Shown: in pieces, positions 48,301 through 60,200 of the stretch
Layout: every line of letters starts with the position of its first letter
Position numbering within the stretch: position 1 is the stretch's first letter
From: Chondrosia reniformis
Lineage: Eukaryota > Porifera > Demospongiae > Chondrillida > Chondrillidae
Assembly (NCBI GenBank): GCA_947172415.1
Contig: OX359195.1
Coordinates: forward strand, 6,999,001 to 7,063,000
Reading direction: 5' to 3'
Length of the DNA: 64,000 bases
Notes under the pieces: generated by a model
Seen by the model: the letters and a program-made list of their open reading frames with translations, nothing else
What the model was told of the DNA's origin: nothing
Database searches by the model: none
Made by a program: the position numbers and the translations under genes

Positions 48301-48750
48301 GTACCTAGTTATACTTACCAGGGAAATGGTTCCACCAGCTCCATTTACACTAATAGCATAGAAAAGCATGGAACAGGCCAAGCAGAGGCATATGTTGAAG
48401 TGATTAAAGTTTGCCAACTTTAAGTACAAATCTTTCCTATGTGCAAGAGAAATGAATATTTTCATGTAGAAATTCAATAGGGATGCCTCTTATAGTTATA
48501 CAAGAGCATCTGTCAAAATTATGTACATATACACATGATATACAATTAAACTCACCACAGTATCACATAGAAGATTAAGATAGCTGTGTAAACAATTAGT
48601 GGCAAAATAGACCCAACTAACATTGCTGTGGTGCCTAATTAAAAGCATTTTGTACGTTATTACATTAAAATTTATTACATGTAATCAATAGAATGTACCC
48701 TGCATTTCTGAATTAGCTGTAGTAATTGAAGTATTCATTTGTGTTGACAT
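45326..48750 (-). CDS. gene E: secretin/adhesion-type 7TM receptor, short ectodomain
   Basis: Exons read on the minus strand: N-terminus MSTQMNTSITTANSEMQ (48750-48702), TM1 AMLVGSILPLIVYTAILIFY (48637), TM2 FNICLCLACSMLFYAISVNG (48437), TM3 FFLHFMSLSVFMWMVCEAIY (47852), TM4 CSFLMAAITIGVRV (47240), ECL2/TM5 CWLPIEQNVYWSFLAPIIV (46912), TM5 end and ICL3 (46752), TM6 LVVLLSLMALTFGFSVAAS (46550), TM7 ALSVFVAYFGFHERTKLYI (46030), a small exon (45655) and the tail ending SVDPLTDPPYAISDAR at 45326. Phases agree at the junctions checked. TM3 is about 70% identical to gene D. The ectodomain is about 17 residues with N-glycosylation sites and no GAIN/GPS, so it cannot self-cleave like classical adhesion GPCRs. 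A missed upstream ectodomain exon is the main alternative. Confidence 0.75.
45720..45731. promoter_or_regulatory. RFX X-box-like palindrome
   Basis: TTGCCATGGCAA, followed by C, matches 13 of 14 positions of the symmetric X-box GTTGCCATGGCAAC. It lies in a 3' intron of gene E, so function is uncertain. Confidence 0.3.
46229..46341. mobile_element. 113-bp palindromic element
   Basis: Arms 46230-46250 (AAAGTCTTATTGAGCGTCAG...) and 46320-46340 are inverse copies with one mismatch. Weaker pairing continues inward (ATGAAT.TACTAAT). It lies in the gene E intron between the TM7 and TM6 exons. No clear target duplication seen. Confidence 0.5.
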
Positions 48751-49661
48751 TTCTGTATAGTAAAAAAGATTATACAAAATTTCAAGTTTAAATTTACGAA
48801 TATACACCATCCTAAAACACCATTTCTCTATACCTACGTATATGGTTAACTAAGGGCATATACTGTATATAATCTTCTAAATCAAATAACAGAAATTTTG
48901 ACGTGATAACATACAGAAACATATGTATCTTCCTCTCTGTTCAGACTATTGAAAAGGACTGCATGATTACTGTAACTATTCTTAGCAGGATTTATGTTAA
49001 CATATACTGTATAACTTAAAATGTTCCTCAAAGCCCTGTTCAGCTTTATTTTGGCATCTAAATGCTGATACCAGTAGATTAGTAGTAAGCTGTTGATTAT
49101 TCCTGAGTTATATAAACAGAACTAATGGCTTAGAGAGATATATAATTGCTAAACAAATCTGGCATCTAATCTAATCTGATACACTTGGATATACTATAAA
49201 TTTGGTCTAGATCTGTGTTTCTATAAATAACAACTTCTTAGCTAAGAATACCTTGTAAGTGATAAGGAGTGGTATCTTTTGAACACACTACGTACGTATA
49301 AGACTGTAAAGCGTTCACGACTTGAATACTTGGGTAAAATTGTTTACACTTCCAATTTGAAAACCTACCTTAATTACTCATTAGTTATACATAAGGCATG
49401 AACATACCTGAACTAAAGCCAATTATTAATGTAATCTGATATACACAAGCATTCTCAACTCATTACATCATTCCCACAAACACTAAATACGCAATACCAG
49501 ACTTATACATCTTATATAGGCAGATTGGTGTATAAATATGCATTTAGTTTACATAGCTACATACATATGCATGTAAACACAAAGTAATAAATATCAATAT
49601 GGTAGAAGTATATAACCATTTATATATATGTAATGTAGGCACATGTCAAAAAAGATCTGAC

Positions 49662-49702
<41 letters not shown>

Positions 49703-50142
49703 AACTTCTACTGTATATACATGCATGTATTAAGTTTAATGTCACATACTGTATGCATTTATATGATTGATTTATGATGATTTATATGATGCATCAGATA
49801 GAAGAACAACAAGCATTCATTAGTCTACTACAGAACACTTCTATGGTAGCAATAATTGCACTAGTGATGGAAATATGACAGGATATATAGGTGATATATG
49901 GCTTGATTACATCATGTATCTATAACAGGATACACATTAAATTATGTAAGGGACTTTATTATGATATCATGCAAGCAAGAACTTGCCTACTCCGACAAAT
50001 CCTTTGTTAATGGCAAACCCTAAATCGATGAGTCATGTGTAATCAGAATCAAATCATGTGTAAACATTCTATAGGAAGTATAATAGTATAATTGACATTA
50101 TATTGATCTTACACATCCACATGCTGTAATTAGAGTAAGCTC
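48751..50142. other. intergenic region, 1.4 kb
   Basis: No coding exon recognised. It contains a TA run at 49664-49700, next to a small dyad (ACATGTCA...TGACATGT, 49651-49674), and many short TACGTA palindromes. This is the divergent 5' region of gene E and gene F. Confidence 0.5.
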
Positions 50143-50150
50143 TATAAAAG
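50143..50150 (+). promoter_or_regulatory. TATA box of gene F
   Basis: TATAAAAG within TATAAAAGGATTGGCAGT, 107 bp before the ATG. The same 18-mer precedes gene G, while the surrounding introns and flanks differ, so it is conserved beyond chance. Confidence 0.7.
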
Positions 50151-50256
50151 GATTGGCAGTGAGTACAGTTTTCAGTAGAACAAGATTGACTTTAGATCTA
50201 TACAGTGCTAGTTGAAGCTGGGTTACAAGAGTGTTTCAGAAAATCGAAAATCAAGA

Positions 50257-51024
50257 ATGACTGCAGGAGTGTTCAACATTGTAGGAGTATTTCTCCTTTT
50301 TGTAATTTATCCAACTGGTAAGCATATACATAGACTATCTTTGATAAGATTATATTTAACATAGTGGATGAGAACTAAAGTATAATACTGTATATACTAG
50401 AGTTAACACCTCCCATGCAAGGTGGCATTTGATTACTATTATTCCTATACCACTTTACAGAGGGGGTTCCTGTTAGAGGTGCAATCATGCCATTTTGTGA
50501 TGGAAAAACAACCTGTTCAACTCTTAAACAGATAGAAGACCAGACTTTGGCTATATACAATATTACTGGATCTTGCAATATTGATGAAAACTGCAAATCA
50601 ATTGACTGTAATCTTACCAGACACATCCATAATGTGGTTCTGAATTTTGAGCTCAAAGTTGTGCTAAAGCCATGTGAAGGATCTCTTGATCTTCTCATCA
50701 AAGGACAGGGAGATGTGTTGGTGAATGAGACTATTTCAAAGACGTCTTCTCATGAATGTTCCTTCTTCGGCTTACCCTGCATGTACAGTGTATTTGTGGA
50801 AAAGATGAATCTGAATCAGAAGTTTTTTACAGTTACTGGTGTGAATGTTCTATATGTTTCGGTAAGTGTACACATACTTATCCTGTCCATGACATATATG
50901 TGGTTTACTTGTTATATTTTTGCAATATTTGTAGCTTCATGGAAGGTTTGGAGAAGTTCTTGATGAGATCTATTGGAGTGGAATAAATTTCCCTTTGTGT
51001 TGTTTTGATGAAATTCCATATTAA
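50257..51024 (+). CDS. gene F: small Cys-rich secreted protein, family unknown
   Basis: Exons 50257-50317, 50461-50861 and 50935-51024 join in phase to 183 residues. A signal peptide (TAGVFNIVGVFLLFVIYPT) spans exon 1. The mature part has about ten cysteines (PFCDGKTTC, GSCNIDENCKSIDC, KPCEGS, ECSFFGLPC, PLCCFDEIPY) and two N-glycosylation sites (NIT, NET). A beta-rich, disulfide-bonded secreted domain is likely. I do not recognise the family. The next gene is a near-copy with identical exon ends. The strong TATA box suggests regulated, high-level expression. It could be a stand-alone ligand, a defence protein or a matrix component; nothing in the sequence decides. Confidence 0.85.
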
Positions 51025-52570
51025 TTGACTATACGACATATGTTATCAGTAGACACACTTCTATGTACACGTATATATATGAGGATACATTGTTTTTATA
51101 TCTTTAATGTTTAATGTACTTTTTATAAATAGAACTGTGTGCCATAATTGATTGCAAAGCGTTTTGATGCATAAATTTATAGTCGTATCTGTTAGTGAGT
51201 ACATTATATACAGGCTATAACTATATAGTATAATTTACTATGTACACATATTAATGTGTGGGTAAATTTATAATATAGATGCAATATACCCACATACATG
51301 CAAGTCCTAACCTTTACGCTTACTATATGTCATCATTTCAAATACAGCTTATTGCTTAGGAATGAGTTCAAGGTGATATACTTTATACTGCAACTTATAT
51401 AACCTATAAATATACACTAATGTATTTACCAACATAATTATTGTATATAAACCTACAATATAGAATTAATGTCTTGTGTTATATGAAAAATCTAGGATAC
51501 CATGCTATATGCCTATTCTGTAAAAGAGCCTATAGGGGAACTAAACCTGAAGAGAGTTTTTGGATGAGGATACAGGAGTCTTTTCTTCCTTCTTTTCCCT
51601 TCTTTCATCTTCTTCTCCACTGGGTCAGACAGCTGTTTCTGGGAATTCCACCCTTCATCCGTGATCTTAGTCTTTTCTTTATCTTGATCTTCTGTGAATC
51701 CTTGGAATACATTTTACCAGAATATGTGTACATATATAATTATTATACATACAATATCATACTTTTCTCAGGTGCTACAGCATCATCGCTCAGCTGTATA
51801 TATAAGCACTATGTGTTACAAATACCTTTCATAGTGCAAGCCTAGTCATGGCTTCATACTGCCACAACACTTGTATGGTACTAATTCATACCACATCTGA
51901 ATTATACACTAAGAATTTAAAAACTATAAAATTTGAAACAGTTGCATGACGAGACAACCTGTCAATTGGTACATGTAAATGATATACCTTAAGCCTGATA
52001 GAGTATCCTGGTTTTATTATATATATATAATATATATATAAAATATATATACTACACACTAATGCATTGATCAATCAAAAATGCGTATATAGACTGCAAC
52101 CTTCAATTGAGATATTATATGTCCTAAAGGCCAATACATATTGTGTATAGAAAGACCATATGGTTACTTTGATGGCTTTGAAGGTATAGGATTTAGATAC
52201 AAAATGTACTTATACTTGTATAGTGTCACTTAAGGTGATAAGGAATCTTAAATATAAACATCTGCTCTGACCAGAATAGTTTATTTTATACTTTTTGAAT
52301 GGTATGGAGTACTATAATAATATAGTAATCTATACAGGAAATGGGTGACAGTATATTTTATGGCCTACTTATATCATCCTGTAACAGGATAAACCTGTAA
52401 CTTTATACAGGGGACTTTCTGATGGTATCAGCACTAACGTGATAAATGTAATTCTAATTACTTTGATAATGGGTAAAACCTGCCTTATAGTCATGTGTAA
52501 TCTAAATCTCATCATGTGGAAGTATATGATATGTAGTGACCTTTATGTGTTTCTGTTAAGTGTCAGTTAC
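51025..52570. other. spacer between genes F and G
   Basis: AT-rich, with one R1 copy (51500-51712) and a TA-rich stretch near 52020-52050. No gene seen. Upstream of gene G, similarity to the gene F upstream region is limited to the core promoter and scattered words (ACAGGATA, ATCATGTG). Confidence 0.55.
51500..51712 (+). repeat. dispersed repeat R1 copy
   Basis: It starts CATGCTATATGCCTATTCTG and ends CTGTGAATCCTTGG, covering the full unit seen inverted at 14989-15188, including GGGAACTAAACCTG and TTTCTGGGAATTCCACCC. Confidence 0.75.
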
Positions 52571-52578
52571 TATAAAAG
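52571..52578 (+). promoter_or_regulatory. TATA box of gene G
   Basis: TATAAAAG in TATAAAAGGATTGGCAGT, 64 bp before the ATG, followed as in gene F by TTTTCAGTAGAA. Confidence 0.7.
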
Positions 52579-52641
52579 GATTGGCAGTTCACACTATTTT
52601 CAGTAGAAGCGATTGGATTATAAAGTTTCAGAAAATCAAGA

Positions 52642-53882
52642 ATGACTACAGGAGTGTTCAGCATTGTAGGAGTACTTCTCCTTTTTGCAATTTATCCAAC
52701 CGGTAAGCAATTAAAATGTATAATACAATGTGGCTGTACTGACAAACAAAGTATAATTAATTAATAGTATACCTGTCTACGTAGGATACTATATATACTT
52801 TTTATAAAATATATACTGAAAAATGAAGTTAAAACCTATGTACAATATACGTAGTAATACATGTATACAGTTAAGTATTTCAATTCATTCAGCAATTTAT
52901 TAAACTATTCTAAATTTGTTGTACATCCCTGGTTTTATTGTATGAACTATAATTATTATTAAGGCACTGTTTTCATTTTATTTAGAGTTGCATGTATATA
53001 CATTTATTCTCATGGGGCCCTCAACTTAGACTCGTAACAATTATTTTACTGATATTATTAGATTATACAATGTCATTTTATAGAGGGGGTTCCTGTTAAA
53101 GGTGCAATCCTGCCCTTTTGTGGTAGAGAAACAACCTGTTCAACTCTTAAACAGATAGAAAACCAGACTTTGGCTATCTACAATATTACTGGATCTTGCA
53201 ATATTGATGAAAACTGCAAATCAATTGACTGTAATCTTACCAGACACATCCATAATGTGGTTCTGAATTTTGAGCTCAAAGTTGTGCTAAAGCCATGTGA
53301 AGGATCCTTTGATCTTCTCATCAAAGGACAGGGAAATGTGTTGGTGAATGAGACTATTTCAAAGACGTCTTCTCATGAATGTTCCTTCTTTGGCTTACCC
53401 TGCATGTACAGTGTATTTGTGGAAAAGATGAATCTGAATCAGAAGTTTTATGCAGTTACTGGTGTGAATATTCTATATGTTTCAGTAAGTTCAATAAGTC
53501 TCATATACGTATATATATATATAATAGGTTTGGTATTCTATACATTATACATATTTAGCTATTAAATGGATCAGTTTTAACGTCTATATACGTACATATA
53601 CATATATATAGTTTAATAATTTTGTATATATGTATACATATAAAATTATTCCTTGTGATATACAATATTGAATGATAATGCATGGTTTCTCTCCTAAAAC
53701 ATGACATCCAAATCATTATTCTGAATCAGTTTTTGACGTTTAAAGTATACATGTATATATTTACCTTTAATTTAATTTTACAATATTTGTAGCTTCATGG
53801 AAAGTTTGGAGAAGTTCTTGATGAGATCTATTGGAGTGGAATAAATTTCCCTTTGTGTTGTTTTGATGAAGTTCCATATTAA
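52642..53882 (+). CDS. gene G: paralogue of gene F, Cys-rich secreted protein
   Basis: Exons 52642-52702, 53084-53484 and 53793-53882 have exactly the exon lengths of gene F (61, 401, 90). Signal peptide TTGVFSIVGVLLLFAIYPT. By my alignment the coding regions differ at about 23 codons, some 17 changing the residue (for example D to G, G to R and K to E in PFCGRETTC). All cysteines are kept and a block of about 135 nt in the middle is identical. Introns are longer and unrelated in sequence. This is a recent tandem duplicate. Confidence 0.85.
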
Positions 53883-54262
53883 CTCTAAACTATGATGGGC
53901 TATTAATAATTATTTGGCAACAATTCTGTATATAATAATTTGAAACTACGATTAGCATTACTAAATGTGTAATGAACAATGAACTAAACTTTATATTATA
54001 TATAATTTTGCAGTATTATAACAGATGTAAATATGCATAGCATGGATCATAAAAATACATAGTTCATTTGTACAATATACAAATAGAAATAGAAATATAT
54101 AATTATTATAGAAATAATGAAATTTGGAGAGACTTATTGTAGATATATGTACAAACAAGTTTGCAAAAATCACTCACACATGCATGCATGCATACTATAT
54201 GTAGTAACTTAGTATAAAATCACACCTGCATGTATGCTATAATGAATAGGTTTCTTTGGAGC
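53883..54262. other. intergenic region between convergent genes G and H
   Basis: 380 bp, AT-rich, with a TGCATGCATGCATGCAT run near 54180-54193. No gene seen. Confidence 0.6.
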
Positions 54263-57200
54263 TTAATCTGCCTTATCCTCCTTTGGCTGAACAAGTGGGA
54301 TATCTTCAACCATCACTCCAGTTTGTGGTTGGCTTTCATTTTTGTTAACATTCTCCTCAATTTTAAATGTAGAATCCGCTCTTTCTGGAAGTGGCTTACG
54401 TTTAGGTTTAACAACTTTAGTATAAATATGTTCATCTAAATTTTCTCCTTGTTTAGCATTGTCGTCAGCTACATTCAAAGCCTCAGCACCACCAACCGAA
54501 CTTGTTGCTTTACCAATACTTGCATAAATATTGCTGCTTTTGATACCATGGGAGGTCTTACTCATTACAGCTATGAATATAGTTGTAGTATATAAAGGAC
54601 ACTTGACCATAATTATATATACGTATGTATGATGCTATATAGACAGGTTTGAATATATACAGTACAAGTTACAATATACTAAGGTAATCTAATATAATAT
54701 AAATAAATAAATAATATAAATAATTCATATGGCTCCAAGAAAGGACTTAGAAACAAAATGGGCATATCATCATAAAGATTAGGGTATAAAACTCATTTTT
54801 AAATAAGGGATTTTTCATATATATATATATATATTCCAGCTCACACATTGATCTTCCACGGGTTCCAGTTGTAGAAGTAAGCAGACTCTACAATTGAATG
54901 CAAATGGCAGTTATCATAAAATAGTCAATTTTTAATTATTTAATTAAATTTTAATTATTCTATTGTTGGATTGTTCTCAACAAATATTTAGCGAATTGTA
55001 TTTTTAGATGCAAAAGTCAGAGATGTATAATCCAATTAGATAAGTTAAAGAAATCCTTATTTTATTACTGTTGTCCTAATATACAATTTTACTGTTTAAC
55101 CTTTTCCTTTAATGTTGTAAAATGTTTCTTTATTCTGCTCCAAACTTTTTCATGCCTGACCACATGAAGTAGAAAGATGAGGAGCCCCTACATATATATA
55201 TATATACAATTATACCAGTATACATATACACGTATATACTTATTATACACTATATGTAGCATGGGTGCCCATTGAATGTAGTTACCTGTAATGTATTGGA
55301 CAATATAAATAGTACAACTAGTACTTCTGTCCCTGGTCCAACAGCAAACAATCCAATCACCCAAGTGAAGCAAAACAGGGGCAGGAGAATGATTGTAGTC
55401 TTCAGCAGTTGCCTATATCATAATATTACATATACATAGTTGAAATCATACACTATAAGCTATAAACTCTTAAAACTGCAACATACTTCCCAGTTTTGAA
55501 TATTTTTGTTGGTTCTTTCTTTTTTGAGACTTCAAAATGTTTTTTACACTGATTTCTGCTTACTGATATCATTGATATGGACAGCAACACAGCATTAACC
55601 TGAGCATTGAACATTACACATTACAACATAGAGAGAAAATATTTAAATAAAATTTTAAATAAAAAAGTTTCAAAGAATTCAAACAGTCATGAATGCACGT
55701 ACCACTAAAATTAATATCATTGGTACAACAAATGCCCAGATTACTCCCAAATATGGTGGCAGCCAACATCTATATATAACAGTCAGAAGCGATCATATAA
55801 TCTGTAGAACTGCATTCACATGCAGAATCTGATGTAAAATATTCTTCTTACGCGTGCACTTCATCAAAGTGAATGCTTTCTGGATCCCATGATTGCCTTC
55901 TAAGGTAAAATTCACTTCTTGAAGCAACAGATATTAAAACAATGGGTAATGGTAAACCTGTATTTGGTAAATAGAGGAAAAATAATTAAAGTCACGAAAT
56001 ATACTTTTGAAAATACACACATATATTTATACACTGAGAGATTACAGTAAATTTATTACCCCATCCAAGTGCAGTGTAGACATAAATCCACTTCTTTTCA
56101 TTAGCTCCAAACACTTTAACAAGAAGGTTGTAGATGAGAACTCCTTCACAGAGTGACCAAGTGAATAACGTCAAAAAGAAATAATGAAGCAGAAAGGCCA
56201 CAAATCTACAGGCATCCTTTAGCAGAAGGAAGAGATATACATGAAAAAACAATTCTAAGTATAATTGTGTATATACAGTGTATATAGATGTTTAGTCATT
56301 ACATTAAGTACATGTTAATAACATATTTAACCAACTGGATTTGTGGTAGCTGAATCTATGCCGGCCAAAAAAATGGTAAGTCCGATTGTGAGAGCAATAC
56401 ACAAGTTGAGGTGAACATAATTATGCACCTTCTGAATCAGCTCTTTTCTAAAATGTATAAATAAGGACAACATCTTATACATGTGTAGTATAATCATTTA
56501 GGGAATTAAGCATAAAGCCATTTTACCTTAAAGATACAAAGAATAAGATGGAGATTATCAGACACACTAGAGAGATGCTACATCCGATATATGTTAGAAC
56601 ATTAAATGCTATGTTGAATCTTGGCTGCAGATAAACAACGAAGGTAACTTAAAGATATAATGTTATTAATACATACATGCATTTACGTATATATAAATTA
56701 TTATTGTATTATTATTATAATTACATGTACTTACTTTATCTACAACTGATACAAGTACAACAAAACTTGTTAAATGTGAGCTTGCACAAGTAACTTTGAA
56801 TCCACTTTCATCCTCAGTAAAATTCCTAATATTTACTCCATTCCTAGACCATCCTCCAGTTCCATTGTTAGTGTCAAAGTCCCAGAACACGCATGTGTAT
56901 TCTCTCTCTTTTCCTCGAGGAATATCAATTGATTTTACTTCATCCTAAGAATTAAGAACACTGCATGTCTTAGCTAAGATGTTTACATTAACATATATAA
57001 CTGTACCTTCAACTTAAATTCAACCAAAAACTTGTCAGTAGAATTCTCAGGTACACTTGCATTGGGCATTCCAGCTATCTGACCTGATATCAATGTAGAG
57101 CCAGGACAAAATTGCTTTCCAGAAGATCTGAGAAGAATGATAAACCATTAAATATTGAATTTTACACACTGCATATACGTATATATGTAGGTATTTGTGA

Positions 57201-60200
57201 TGTAAATAAATGAATTTATGTGTACATTATTATAGAGCAAAAATTAATGTATCAAAATAAACATATTATTTACACTGGCTTTTATGACATGCACACACAC
57301 ATACAAATACGTATATATCTATAGCACCTGTATACAAAGTATGTATATATATAGCTACATGCATATATATATTTCCAAAGTAAATGAGCAACCATCTCTT
57401 TGCATAATGAACTTGTAAACAATCAATTACAAGGGAACAGCTATATATACTTATACAATGGTTTACTTTTTCATAATAGTGATATTACTGTACATACGTA
57501 TACATGTACAATAACTTACCCAAGTTCCGTCAAGCTACACGATAAGTATAACTCTATATTTCTCATGCGAACGATTACAACTGGTCCTTCTGTAAACAAA
57601 GTCAAGAATTAAAATTCACTTCTGGTTATGTATTATTAATTATACACATTTGTAATCCAGGTGTGGAAAATCAAGACATATATACTTACGTATATATAAA
57701 GCATTGATCTTGTAACACTCAATAGCTACAAATATATATGGTTTTGTAAACATACCTAAAATATTTCTAGTTGCTTCTGGAATTGTTAAATTGGTAGCAT
57801 ATTCTATTTGATCTGTGTTCTGTGTAGGTATTTCCCTCCTCTCTTTCCCTGAACTTTTTACTGAATCTAATATTACCTGCCAAACTGAACATAAATAATA
57901 TGAATGCACAATCAAATATTTCCACATGCCATATTCTTATAAAATTAATCATTAAGATTTTAAATTAATTTTTAAGTTTGCTAAATGCAATTCAACTTAC
58001 CTGTATTACTAAAGTTTAACATTCTTTCAGTGGTAATATTTTCAAGACTTTGTGCAATTCTTTCAGTTGCACTCAGGATGCCAATAGATTCAGTGCTACT
58101 AAAAGCTGCTTTATTTTGGATGCTCAAAATGTTACTGATGATGGAAGCTGTACCCTAAGTATAATATACATATGTATACTGCAAATATTCTATACAGCTA
58201 GTACTCTCTAAGTATGTATATATACATTCTGTTTAGAGATCAATTCACAATGAAAAAATTACGTTTAGAGTTCCAAGGGTTGAATTACTTCCAACTGAAA
58301 ATAGTTCAAATTTCTCACCTAAACTGAGAAGAAAAACATAAGAATTAAGTCAAATCAATGAGACTGGTATAAAAATCTGCATTTATCTCTTTATGTCTAC
58401 AGTATATCCATGTTTTCCTCTATCTCTCACGTATGGAAGCTATATATGTGTACAAATTTCCATTTTTCTTTCTCTCTTCCTCCGAACATATACATGTTTA
58501 TTAAGTATACAAATTTCCTACAAAATACAAGGCAATTTACTCTGCTATATTAGACAAAACGTCTACAGTAGTATTTAAGTCTTTTGAAAAAATGGAACCA
58601 TTTCTTGGCTGTGTGGCTTCGTTAAGTTGAACTAATACTTCTACTATATCCTTCCTCTGATTTTCTGATAATGATTCACTGACATTCTTTAAGATGTCAG
58701 TAATCTATAACAAAAAAAGGTTGTAATTAAATACAGAAGTTGATATACATATATACGTATGCGTATGGAACCCAAATGGATATACATGTATAGTTAAACA
58801 TATAGAATATAGCTGTTGAAGAGAAGTTCTACTTTGTAAGGGTATATATATTGCCTTATACGTATAGGCAACATGTCATAGCCATGTACATGCAACATAC
58901 CTTTATAGCAGCCTCCCTAATTGCAGCACTCTCGCATTCAGAGGTATCCACTTCATCCCAAATTCCTCCTGGTAGACATTTTCTTTTGGCGATACCTACA
59001 TTTTATACATGTAAAATAAAAATATCAAAATTTCATCTATGACAGCCAAAATTTACAAAATTATGCATTTGATCACTAACGTACGTACGTAAATATCTAA
59101 TTACGTATATAAGAATTCAAAAGATGCATATATACGTATTATACTATAAGTGAAATGCAATAATTTTCATTTTAATTATATCTTATATAAATAATCATTA
59201 ATAGGAGAGTCATTAAATAATAATACATATAAAATCCATTAACAAACTAACCAACTAATTCTAATAAACTTTCATTGCCAACAACAAGGCTACAGGCCAA
59301 TGTAGCCAATTCTCCAGTTTTGTGTGTTGGCCAGGGAAGTCCCCATTGCACATCAGTTTCAATTGAACATATCTCGGAAGATATATAATTTGATATATTC
59401 ACTATGTACGTATAAATTAATTCAGAAGACTTATATACATTCACATGCATAGTTTCATTGCCACATTTCCTCAAGCTAGCAATAAAATGTATACTCAAAT
59501 ATACATGGTGTTTGTGGCAATCTGAAACAAATCTTAATGCAATTGATATCACTTCTGGAAGCTGTATGTCTATACATTTTTATTAGACTAAGTGTAAAGT
59601 ATACATATATATAGCACAATCACATGAGATTTACATGGGCATCCTTTAGACATTCCTGTTTGGTTGGCTGCTCCCCGCAAAGTAGGACAGTCATCCTATA
59701 AAAGTAAAGGTGCACATGTACGTACCTATATTGTGATTTCTTAAGTTTTAAGTTTAAGTCTTGTATTATATTTTACAGTATGTATATATATATACCTGAG
59801 AATCAGGAACAGTATCCTGATCTGTGTCCTTGTCACACCTGTTTGTGTCTGTCTTAATGAATGGTTCCAGACACTGCATAGATTATATATGAAGAAAATA
59901 AATTGTAGTTTTGTGATTAAATAATTAAAATCATACTTCACACTCTTCATTTTGTGTGGTTGTGATGGCTTTACTACTTATGCAATGTGCCAATATTCCC
60001 ATTCTAAGAGAGTTGCCTTCTAGAGCACTACTAGGTCTGCATGGACAAAATCCTATAGAAATATCATTAATTAATTAAATTAATGTCAATGTATACATTA
60101 TAATATATACCTTTTGGAACGTGTAAGGAAACTCCATTAATAAGGTTCAACTTGGTATTATTACTGATGTGGTCCAAGTTCAAAGAGCTGGAATTGCCGG

